This document shows positions 28,601 to 36,125 of a DNA stretch of 64,000 bases, piece by piece. A program made the position numbers and the translations under genes. Below the pieces are notes generated by a model that ran no database searches, was not told the DNA's origin, and saw only the letters and a program-made list of their open reading frames with translations. The stretch is taken from contig CAJPFN010000051.1 of assembly GCA_905339215.1 (NCBI GenBank), positions 1 through 64,000 on the forward strand, written 5' to 3'. Source of the stretch: Rhizobiaceae bacterium. GTDB lineage: Bacteria > Pseudomonadota > Alphaproteobacteria > Rhizobiales > Rhizobiaceae. How positions within the stretch are numbered: position 1 is the stretch's first letter; each line of letters opens with the position of its first letter.

Positions 28601-29977
28601 TCAACGCCGCGCCCGCCCGTCATACTGCCGGATCGTACCTTCTCCCCCGGTGAGCAGGCGCTGCGGATTGCGCTCGATATTGGTGATCGCCTGCTCGATG
28701 CGCGACACGGCTCGGCGGCTCTCGCCGATCAGCGCTTCCACCTCGCGCAGCCCCTGCCCGGAGAATCGCGACAGGCCGTCCGCGATCGTTCCGATACGGG
28801 CGTTGAGCGTCTCGGCAACCTTGCGGAACTCCTTCAGCGTGGCGCTGGCCTCTGTCATCACGCCTTCGGCTTCGCCCGAGCCGAGAAGCGAATCGAGCTT
28901 CGCCAGCACTCCGTCGACCCGCACCGACGCCTGGTTGATGCGCTCCGCGATCTGGCCGGCATCCGAGATGATCTTGTCGATGTCCTCGGCCCGCTCGCCG
29001 AAGCGGCTGGTGACCTTCGAGACGTCCTCGACCACCTTGTTGGCATTGCGGCTGGCTTCACCGATATCGGTGATCGCAGTCTTGATCGTCGCCGGATCGA
29101 CGCCCTCGACGATGCCGTCGACCTTGGCGAGAGTCTGGTTGGCATTCGCCGCGAAATCGTTGACGGAAGCTATGGCCGTCTTGACGCCTTCCATCAGCTT
29201 GTCCATTTCCGCGCTGCTCTGCTTGAGGTTCGCGGTGATCTCCTCGACATTTGCGACAACCGTGGCGACCTTGTCGCGGTCGACCGACTTCAGGAGGTCC
29301 TCGGCAGCGGTCAGGGTACTGTCGAGCTTTCCGGAGACGCCGGCGAGTTCCTCCGAGAGCTTCGCGACGCTCTCAAGGAACTTGTCGACGCCGTCCGCAT
29401 TGCGGGCGAGCGCTTCGGAAAACTTCTGCGCGTTCTCGACCGTCGCCGTCAGCGGACCGCGAGCATCGCCGACGAAGGTTTCGAGCTCGCCGAGCACTTT
29501 CTCGACCCGGACGAAGATGTCCTGCGCCGTCTGCAGAAGATTCGTCACCGCCGACGGATTGGCCACGATCACCGCCACCTCCCCCCTTCGTTCGGCGTCG
29601 TCGAAGAGGCTCGGCTCACCCGGCGCGCCGCCGCGAAGTTCGACGACGGCGCCGCCCGTCAGCCCGGCCGCCGCGATGTCGGCGCGGGTCGAAAGCGTGA
29701 TCGGGGCGATCGACCGGTCGACGGTGGCGTCGGCGATGGCGATCGTGGGATCGTTGAGATCGAGATAGACGCTGTCGATCTGGCCGATACGCACACCGTT
29801 GAACAGCACCAGGCTGCCGCGGTCGAGCCCGGCAGCCGATCCTGGCACGCGGATGCGCAGGAACGCCGCCTCGCCGATCTTGGAATACTGGTCGATCCAG
29901 TAGACGAAGCCGAAACCCGCCATGAGCGCGATGAAGGCAAATATGCCCACGACGACGTAATTGGCACGGGTTTCCAT
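28601..29977 (-). CDS. MlaD-family MCE protein
   Basis: A 458-residue substrate-binding component of an Mla-type lipid transporter. One membrane anchor lies at residues 7-29 (YVVVGIFAFIALMAGFGFVYW), then the MCE domain (about 38-120; FNGVRIGQIDSVYLD and GLTGGAVVELRGG). A helical region of over 300 residues follows, rich in Val/Ala/Asp/Lys heptads, and probably makes the hexameric tunnel or needle. The long helical tail resembles the PqiB/YebT or plant TGD2-like arrangement more than the short E. coli MlaD. Between the ATPase gene (13 bases upstream) and the lipoprotein gene. Confidence 0.92.
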   Translation of the reverse strand: METRANYVVVGIFAFIALMAGFGFVYWIDQYSKIGEAAFLRIRVPGSAAGLDRGSLVLFNGVRIGQIDSVYLDLNDPTIAIADATVDRSIAPITLSTRADIAAAGLTGGAVVELRGGAPGEPSLFDDAERRGEVAVIVANPSAVTNLLQTAQDIFVRVEKVLGELETFVGDARGPLTATVENAQKFSEALARNADGVDKFLESVAKLSEELAGVSGKLDSTLTAAEDLLKSVDRDKVATVVANVEEITANLKQSSAEMDKLMEGVKTAIASVNDFAANANQTLAKVDGIVEGVDPATIKTAITDIGEASRNANKVVEDVSKVTSRFGERAEDIDKIISDAGQIAERINQASVRVDGVLAKLDSLLGSGEAEGVMTEASATLKEFRKVAETLNARIGTIADGLSRFSGQGLREVEALIGESRRAVSRIEQAITNIERNPQRLLTGGEGTIRQYDGRARR

Positions 29978-29989
29978 CGCGGAAAGGCC

Positions 29990-30796
29990 TCAGCTCTGGT
30001 CCCGGACGACGGCGCGCGCGCGCTTGCCCTGGAAGTAGGATTTCACCCAGGGATGATCGAACGCGAGAAGTTCGTCGATCGTCCCCTCAACGAGAACGCG
30101 TTTTTCGCCGAGCACGGCTACCCGGTCGCAGACCGTATAGAGGCTGTCGAGGTCATGCGTCACCATATAGACCGTCAGTCCCATCGTGTCGCGCAGATTG
30201 GCGACGAGCGAATCGAAGTCGGCGGCTCCGATCGGATCGAGTCCCGACGTCGGTTCGTCGAGGAAGACGATCTCTGGATCGAGAGCGAGGGCCCGCGCCA
30301 GTCCGGCGCGCTTGATCATACCTCCGGACAATTCGGCCGGAAATTTGTCGGCGGCCGAACGCGGCAGGCCGACCAGTTCGAGCTTCAGGCGGGCGAGTTC
30401 GTCCATCAGCGGGCGCGGCAGGTCGAGGTACTCCCGCATCGGGATCTGGATGTTCTCCTTGACGGTCAGAGACGAGAACAGCGCGCCATGCTGGAACAGG
30501 ACGCCCGTCCGCAGGTCGATCTGCCGCCGCTCGGCGTCGGAGCGGCCGAAGGCGTCGCGGCCGAACATCTCGATGCGGCCCGACTGCATCGGATTGAGCC
30601 CGAGGATGGCACGCATCAGCACCGACTTGCCGGCGCCCGACGCACCGACGAAGCCGAGAATCTCGCCGCGCACCACATCGAGGTTCAGCCGGTCGAGCAC
30701 CTTGACCTCGCCGAAGGCGACCGTGACGTCGATGGCGCGAAGGACGACGTCGTGCGCGGCCGTCTTCGGCGGCAGTGCGGCTTCCACGGCCGCCAT
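29990..30796 (-). CDS. Mla-type lipid ABC transporter ATP-binding protein (MlaF-like)
   Basis: A 268-residue ATPase with Walker A GASGAGKS in ILGFVGASGAGKSVLMRAIL, the signature LSGGMIKRAGLARALALDP and Walker B IVFLDEPTSGLDPIGA. The S-G-G-M-x-K-R signature and the D-P-I-G/S-A after Walker B mark the MlaF/TTG2A group. Its ATG overlaps the stop of the permease gene by ATGA. It drives phospholipid movement between inner and outer membrane. Confidence 0.93.
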   Translation of the reverse strand: MAAVEAALPPKTAAHDVVLRAIDVTVAFGEVKVLDRLNLDVVRGEILGFVGASGAGKSVLMRAILGLNPMQSGRIEMFGRDAFGRSDAERRQIDLRTGVLFQHGALFSSLTVKENIQIPMREYLDLPRPLMDELARLKLELVGLPRSAADKFPAELSGGMIKRAGLARALALDPEIVFLDEPTSGLDPIGAADFDSLVANLRDTMGLTVYMVTHDLDSLYTVCDRVAVLGEKRVLVEGTIDELLAFDHPWVKSYFQGKRARAVVRDQS

Positions 30797-31968
30797 CAGT
30801 CGACAACCGCCGCATAGAACATGGCGAACAGGCCGTCGGCGACGATGACGATGAAAATCGACTTCACGACCGCCGCCGTGACGTGGCGGCCGAGCGACTC
30901 GGTGCTGCCGCGCACGCTCAAACCCTCAGACGCGGCGATGACGCCGATGATCAGGCCCATGAACGGCGCCTTGATGACGCCGATGACCACGGTCGGCATA
31001 TCGACGAAGCCGCGCAACCTGGTCAGGAACGCCGCCGGAGTGATGTCGGAATAGAACCAGGCGACGACGATCGCGCCCGCCAGCGAGGCAAATTCCGCGG
31101 CGATCGTCAGGAGCGGCATGCCGATCATCAGCGCCACCAGGCGCGGGAAAACCAGGACGCCGATCGGATTGAGGCCCATCACCTTCAGCGCGTCCACCTC
31201 CTCGCGCATCTTCATCGCGCCGATCTCGGCCGTGATCGCGCTGCCGGAGCGCCCGGCGATGAGGATCGCTGTGAGAAGCACGCCGAGTTCGCGCAGGACC
31301 AGCACTGAGACGAAATCGATGACCAGCATTTCCGCGCCGAAGTAGCGCAGCTGGTACGCCGCCTGCTGGGCGATGATGGCGCCGATGATCACGCTGATCA
31401 GGATGACGATCGGCGCCGCCGAGACGCAGGCGCGGTCGATCTGATGGACGAACGCCGCGACACCAAGCACCCTGCCGCGCCCGACCTTCATCTGCGGGCC
31501 GTAGAACGTGGCGCCGAGGATGTTCATCACCTTGAGGACATCGCGCGCCGATTCGCTGACCGCGATCCCGGTGAGCTCGAGCGGCCGTAGCCAGTCGACA
31601 CCGCGCCGCTTCTTCTCGGCCCCTTCATCGCGCCGGGTCGCCGGCGCGACTTCGCGCAGAAGAGTCGCCGCCGCCTGCGGAACCTCGCGGATTTCGGCCG
31701 AGCCGCCCCGCTCTCTCACCCTGGTCGCCAGGCGTTCGATGACCCAAGCCCCGCCGGTGTCGATGCGGCCTATCCGCGACAGATCGACGATAACGTCGCG
31801 GGCGCCGGGATCGGCTTCGATCTCTCTCAGCGGCCGATCGACCGGCGCGATCGTACGCGTCAGCCAGTCGCCGACAGCTGCCACGGTCGCGGTCGCTCCG
31901 TCGCGGATCACCTCGACGGTGGCCGGGACATCTTCGGCGGTTGCAATGGCCTCGGTGTTTGTGATCAT
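30796..31968 (-). CDS. MlaE-family permease with fused N-terminal STAS domain
   Basis: A 390-residue permease for lipid transport. The last 260 residues are the MlaE domain (membrane segments from about IVILISVIIGAIIAQQ; conserved EIGAMKMREEVDALKVMGLNP loop). The first 110 residues are a STAS-like domain (VIVDLSRIGRIDTGGAWVIERLA), which in E. coli is a separate protein, MlaB, that binds the ATPase. The fusion replaces a mlaB gene, and none is seen nearby. First gene of the operon; start MITNTEAIATAEDVP. Confidence 0.92.
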   Translation of the reverse strand: MITNTEAIATAEDVPATVEVIRDGATATVAAVGDWLTRTIAPVDRPLREIEADPGARDVIVDLSRIGRIDTGGAWVIERLATRVRERGGSAEIREVPQAAATLLREVAPATRRDEGAEKKRRGVDWLRPLELTGIAVSESARDVLKVMNILGATFYGPQMKVGRGRVLGVAAFVHQIDRACVSAAPIVILISVIIGAIIAQQAAYQLRYFGAEMLVIDFVSVLVLRELGVLLTAILIAGRSGSAITAEIGAMKMREEVDALKVMGLNPIGVLVFPRLVALMIGMPLLTIAAEFASLAGAIVVAWFYSDITPAAFLTRLRGFVDMPTVVIGVIKAPFMGLIIGVIAASEGLSVRGSTESLGRHVTAAVVKSIFIVIVADGLFAMFYAAVVD

Positions 31969-32043
31969 GGGCGCGAACTTAAAGCCTTTCACGTCTGCAC
32001 GGAACCATGAAAGGCGCCAACCTACCGCGACGGGATACCACGC

Positions 32044-33027
32044 ATGGAGCGCCGGCTCACCGCCCTTTCCGAACGATTCCCGATCGCGGGGATCTTCACC
32101 ATCTCGCGCGGATCGAAGACCGAGGCCGAGGTCGTCACCTGCACCGTGACCGAAGGATCGCGTTCCGGCCGCGGTGAGTGCGTGCCGTACCGCCGCTACG
32201 GAGAGACGGTGGAAGGCGTGCTCGCGGCGATCCGAGCGATCACGCCCGTGATTGAGGCCGGCACAACGCGTGAGGAACTGCGCCGGGCCATGCCGCCGGG
32301 GGCAGCACGCAATGCCGTCGACTGCGCCCTCTGGGACCTCGAAGCCAAGACGTCCGCCACCCCCGCCTGGCACCATGTCTGCGCCGAAGCGCCGCACCCC
32401 CTCGTCACCGCCTATACGCTGTCGCTCGGCGATCCCGCCGCGATGGCGAACCAGGCGCGTGCCAATGCCCGCCGGCCGTTGCTCAAGGTAAAGGTCGGCG
32501 GCGACGGCGACATGGAGCGCGTGCGCGCCGTCGTCGCGGCGGCGCCGCAAAGCCGGATCGTGCTTGACGCCAATGAGGGTTGGTCGCAAGACAACGTCCT
32601 GCCGCACCTCGAGGAGTGCGCGCGGCTCGGCGTCGCACTGGTCGAACAGCCTCTGCCGGCGGGACAGGACGGGATTCTCGCCACGATCCCGCATCCGGTG
32701 CCCGTCTGCGCCGACGAGAGCGTGCATACGGCCGCCGGCCTGGAAGCGCTCGCCGGCCTCTACGACGCCGTAAACATCAAGCTCGACAAGGCCGGCGGGC
32801 TCACCGAGGCGATCGCGATGCGCGACAGGGCGCGCGCGCTCGGCCTGTCGGTGATGGTCGGCTGCATGGTCGGGACCTCGCTGGCAATGGCGCCGGCTGT
32901 GCTGCTCGCTCAGGACGCCGATTACGTCGATCTCGACGGCCCGCTTCTGCTCGCCCGCGACCGCGTACCGGGCCTCGTCTATGAGGGATCTCTGGTGTCG
33001 CCGCCCGAGGCCGACCTGTGGGGCTGA
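32044..33027 (+). CDS. Dipeptide epimerase (L-Ala-D/L-Glu epimerase-like), enolase superfamily
   Basis: A 327-residue enolase-superfamily enzyme that epimerises dipeptides such as L-Ala-D-Glu from murein turnover. Visible catalytic parts are the K-x-K motif LLKVKVGG, metal ligands Asp in IVLDANEGW, Glu in VEQPLP and Asp in VCADES, and the second base Lys in NIKLDKAGGL. A D-x-D stretch near the C terminus (DADYVDLDGPLLL) fits the dipeptide-specific subgroup. The start lies 75 bases from the divergent MlaE-like gene. Its last 49 bases overlap the convergent MFS gene. Confidence 0.88.
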   Translation: MERRLTALSERFPIAGIFTISRGSKTEAEVVTCTVTEGSRSGRGECVPYRRYGETVEGVLAAIRAITPVIEAGTTREELRRAMPPGAARNAVDCALWDLEAKTSATPAWHHVCAEAPHPLVTAYTLSLGDPAAMANQARANARRPLLKVKVGGDGDMERVRAVVAAAPQSRIVLDANEGWSQDNVLPHLEECARLGVALVEQPLPAGQDGILATIPHPVPVCADESVHTAAGLEALAGLYDAVNIKLDKAGGLTEAIAMRDRARALGLSVMVGCMVGTSLAMAPAVLLAQDADYVDLDGPLLLARDRVPGLVYEGSLVSPPEADLWG

Positions 33028-34220
33028 GTGTCCGGGGCTGAGCCGGCCATCCTGATCAGCACGAAGCCGGCCGTCGCGACGACGGCCATGGCGAGGAAGC
33101 CGCCTGCGCCGAAACGGTCGTAGAGTGGCCCCGACGCCAGCGTGAACAGCGCCATCGACATGCCGTTGGCGAAGAAGGCGATGCCCTGCGCAGCGCCGGT
33201 GCGCTCCTCGGGAACCGACTCGGCAATCAGTTTCTGTACGGCGATCAGCATCATGCCAGTCGAGAAGGCATGTAGCGCCTGAACGGCAAAGAAGCCGGGA
33301 ACGCCTAGGCCGGACGGCCAGACCAGCGGGAATACGATCCAGCGCAGGATTGCGAACGCGCCGGAGATGGAGATCAGCGCCGTCGCGCTCAGGTGGCCGA
33401 ATAGGCGGGTGAAGGCGAGAAAGAGGCCGACCTCACAGATCACGCTCCACGCCCAGAGGATGCCCACGGTCGATTCGGCGATGCCAAGCGATTTCCAGTA
33501 GATCGAGGAGAAGCCGTAAAGGAAGGCGTGGCTCGAGGTGATGAGCCCCGCGCCACCGACCAGAAGAAGGAAATGGCGGCTCATCAGCGAGGGCGTCGCC
33601 GGCAGGTCGGTCGCCGACAGCGGCGAGGCGAGCCGCGGCCGGCCGAGCCGCGGCGCCGCGGCCACTGCGACGAGCGTGCCGCAAAGGCCGACAACGATGA
33701 GGAGCGGAACGATTGCGGGGCCGGCGCGCGCGATGATGATGCCGCCGCCGAGATTGGCGAGCAGGAAGGCCGTCGAGCCCCAGATGCGCATGCGCGTGTA
33801 GTTGGAACCGAAGCGCCTCACCCCGGATAGCGCCAGCGAATCGGTCAGCGGCGAATGCGGCGTCCAGGCGATCGCGAGAAGGATCGAGATCGCGAGCACC
33901 GCCGCGTAGCCGTCGAAGAACAGATAGCCGCTCGCGAGCGCAAGAGACAGGACGACCAGTACGATTAGGATATCGGCGCGATCGCGCGTCCGGTCGGCGA
34001 AAGCGGTGACGAACGGCGTGGTGACGACGCGCAGGAACATCGGTAGCGACAGGATCAGGGCGATCTGCGCGGCGTCATAGCCTTTCGATTCCAGCCAGAC
34101 CGGGAAGAACGGCAGGTGGACGCCCTGCGGAATGAAAAGGAAGGCGAAGATCGAGGCGACCCGCAACTCGAAATGGCGGGGTTTGACGCGTTGTTCCGGC
34201 GACAGCGGGGGCAGCGGCAT
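32979..34220 (-). CDS. MFS transporter, phenylpropionate-permease-like (PPP) family
   Basis: A 413-residue major facilitator with about twelve membrane segments. The N-terminal pattern FAFLFIPQGVHLPFFPVWLESKG and SLPMFLRVVTTPFVTAFADR is that of the MFS_1_like/HcaT group, which lacks a classical signature between segments 2 and 3. Substrate unknown. It ends inside the 3' end of the dipeptide epimerase gene on the other strand; a link to peptide or murein breakdown products is possible but not shown. Confidence 0.85.
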   Translation of the reverse strand: MPLPPLSPEQRVKPRHFELRVASIFAFLFIPQGVHLPFFPVWLESKGYDAAQIALILSLPMFLRVVTTPFVTAFADRTRDRADILIVLVVLSLALASGYLFFDGYAAVLAISILLAIAWTPHSPLTDSLALSGVRRFGSNYTRMRIWGSTAFLLANLGGGIIIARAGPAIVPLLIVVGLCGTLVAVAAAPRLGRPRLASPLSATDLPATPSLMSRHFLLLVGGAGLITSSHAFLYGFSSIYWKSLGIAESTVGILWAWSVICEVGLFLAFTRLFGHLSATALISISGAFAILRWIVFPLVWPSGLGVPGFFAVQALHAFSTGMMLIAVQKLIAESVPEERTGAAQGIAFFANGMSMALFTLASGPLYDRFGAGGFLAMAVVATAGFVLIRMAGSAPDTQPHRSASGGDTRDPS

Positions 34221-34335
34221 GGGCGGGAAAGGTCCGGAACGCGCCGGCAGAGACTCGCGACGCCGGTGTTCGTTATCACGGCCGCGAGGGCGGCGATACC
34301 GCGCTTCAATCGATTCGCCCGCGAAGGACCTGACG

Positions 34336-35154
34336 TCAGGCCGCCGCCGCGCCGCCTTCGATCACCACCGGAACATATCGCTCCGGCGTTGTCCGCTGTG
34401 TCACCGTAGCCTGCGTCCAGCGCAGCAGTTCCATCGAACCGTCGAAGTTTTCGACGACGGCCGTGCAGCTTTCCACCCAGTCGCCGGTGTTGATGTAGCG
34501 GATACCGCCGATGTCCTCGATCGCCGCGTGGTGGATATGGCCGCAGATGACGCCGTGCACATCCCGGCCGCGCGCCTGTTCGGCGACGACCGTCTGGAAA
34601 GCGCTGATGAAGTTGACCGCGCGCTTCACCGTCACCTTCGCCCAGGACGAGAACGACCAGTACGGCATGCCGAACGTCCTGCGGAAGCGGCCGACGACGC
34701 GGTTGACGACGATGGCCATGTCGTAGGCCTTGTCGCCGAGATAGGCGAGCCAGCGCACATTGTGGACGATCGTGTCGAACTGGTCGCCGTGGATCACCAG
34801 GTAGCGGCGCCCGTCCGCAGCTTCGTGGACGGCGTCGTCCACCACCTCGACCCCGCCGAAATGCACGCCCTGGAAGCCACGCAGGAACTCGTCGTGATTG
34901 CCCGCGACATAGACGATGCGCGCGCCCTTGCGGCCCTTGCGCAAGAGTTTCTGCACGACATCGTTGTGCGATTGCGGCCAGTGCCACGACCGGCGCAGCC
35001 GCCATCCGTCGACGATATCGCCGACCAGGTAGATGGTCTCTGCCTCGTGCTCACGCAGGAAGTCGAGCAGGAAGTCGGCCTTCGCGATCTTCGAGCCGAG
35101 ATGGATGTCGGAGATGAAGAGCGTGCGCACCTGGCGCGGATTTTCGCCGGACAT
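34336..35154 (-). CDS. UDP-2,3-diacylglucosamine diphosphatase-like metallophosphoesterase
   Basis: A 272-residue calcineurin-type phosphoesterase with the metal motifs in order: TLFISDIHLGSK, YLVGDIVDGW, YVAGNHDEF, VIHGDQF and VICGHIHHA. The D-I-V-D-G-W-R and W-P-Q-S-H-N segments match the LpxH-like group seen in alphaproteobacteria, which may hydrolyse UDP-2,3-diacylglucosamine in lipid A synthesis or a related pyrophosphate. Start MSGENPRQVRTLF. It is divergent from the SDR gene. The exact substrate in this group is less certain than for E. coli LpxH. Confidence 0.82.
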   Translation of the reverse strand: MSGENPRQVRTLFISDIHLGSKIAKADFLLDFLREHEAETIYLVGDIVDGWRLRRSWHWPQSHNDVVQKLLRKGRKGARIVYVAGNHDEFLRGFQGVHFGGVEVVDDAVHEAADGRRYLVIHGDQFDTIVHNVRWLAYLGDKAYDMAIVVNRVVGRFRRTFGMPYWSFSSWAKVTVKRAVNFISAFQTVVAEQARGRDVHGVICGHIHHAAIEDIGGIRYINTGDWVESCTAVVENFDGSMELLRWTQATVTQRTTPERYVPVVIEGGAAAA

Positions 35155-35274
35155 GCTTGATCCAACCGTTGTTCCGGCCTGCCTATGCCCCGATTCATGC
35201 AACAGGCTTATGACGGTTGCCGCGAGCCGGCACGGCGCGCTAGCCTTGGGCGGCAAAGAAAAGGACGAAGACCG

Positions 35275-36039
35275 ATGGATCTCGGCATACGTGGAAAGAA
35301 GGCGATCGTCTGCGCCTCCAGCAAGGGCCTGGGCCGCGGTTGTGCCGCCGCGCTCGCGGAGGCCGGCTGCGACCTTGTCGTCAACGGGCGCCATGCCGAC
35401 GTACTGGCCGAGACCGCGGCGGCGCTCCGGTCGCGCTGGGGCGTGGCCGTGACCGAAATCGCCGGCGACGTCTCCCAGCCGGACGTCCAGGAACGGCTTC
35501 TGGCGGCTTGCCCCGACCCGGATATCCTGGTCAACAACAATGGCGGGCCACCGCGCCGCGATTTCCGCGAGATCGACCGCAGGGCGATCATCGACGGCGT
35601 GATCGGCAATATGATCACGCCGATCGAGCTGGTGAAGGCGGTCATCGACGGGATGGCCGAGCGCGGTTTCGGCCGCATCGTCAACATCACCTCGCTGTCG
35701 GTGTACACGCCGATCCCGGGACTCGACGTCTCGTCGGGCGCCCGCGCCGGGCTGACCGCGTTCCTCGCCGGCATCGCCCGCACGGTCGCCAACCGCAATG
35801 TCACCATCAACAATCTCCTGCCGGGAAAGCTCGACACGGACCGGATCCGCGGCATCGCGCCCAAGGGCGTCTCGGAGGAGGAGCACTTGCGCCGCATGGT
35901 CTCCGACATTCCGGCCGGACGCCTCGGCACGCCGGAGGAATTCGGCCAGATCTGCGCCTTCCTTTGCTCGGTCCACGCCGGCTACCTGACCGGCCAGAAC
36001 ATCCCCGTCGACGGCGGGTCCTATGTGAGCGCGTTCTGA
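35275..36039 (+). CDS. SDR family oxidoreductase lacking the usual catalytic Tyr/Lys
   Basis: A 254-residue short-chain dehydrogenase/reductase-like protein. The nucleotide motif is ASSKGLGRG near residue 16 and the NNxG motif is NNNGGPP. Where classical members have Tyr-x-x-x-Lys, alignment through GLxxxxxxxxAGL gives Ser-x-x-x-Arg (LDVSSGARAGL). This fits the 3-oxoacyl-ACP reductase-like subgroup known for an imperfect catalytic tetrad. Function unknown; it may be a reductase with altered chemistry or a binding protein. Start MDLGIRGKKAIV follows AAGGACGA. Confidence 0.85.
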   Translation: MDLGIRGKKAIVCASSKGLGRGCAAALAEAGCDLVVNGRHADVLAETAAALRSRWGVAVTEIAGDVSQPDVQERLLAACPDPDILVNNNGGPPRRDFREIDRRAIIDGVIGNMITPIELVKAVIDGMAERGFGRIVNITSLSVYTPIPGLDVSSGARAGLTAFLAGIARTVANRNVTINNLLPGKLDTDRIRGIAPKGVSEEEHLRRMVSDIPAGRLGTPEEFGQICAFLCSVHAGYLTGQNIPVDGGSYVSAF

Positions 36040-36125
36040 TCGGGCAGCCTTCACCGGCATGACGCGCCAGTCGCCGGCCGGTGTTACGAGAGGAAGGCGT
36101 CGAATCGAGAGGGAGAACGCGCGTC

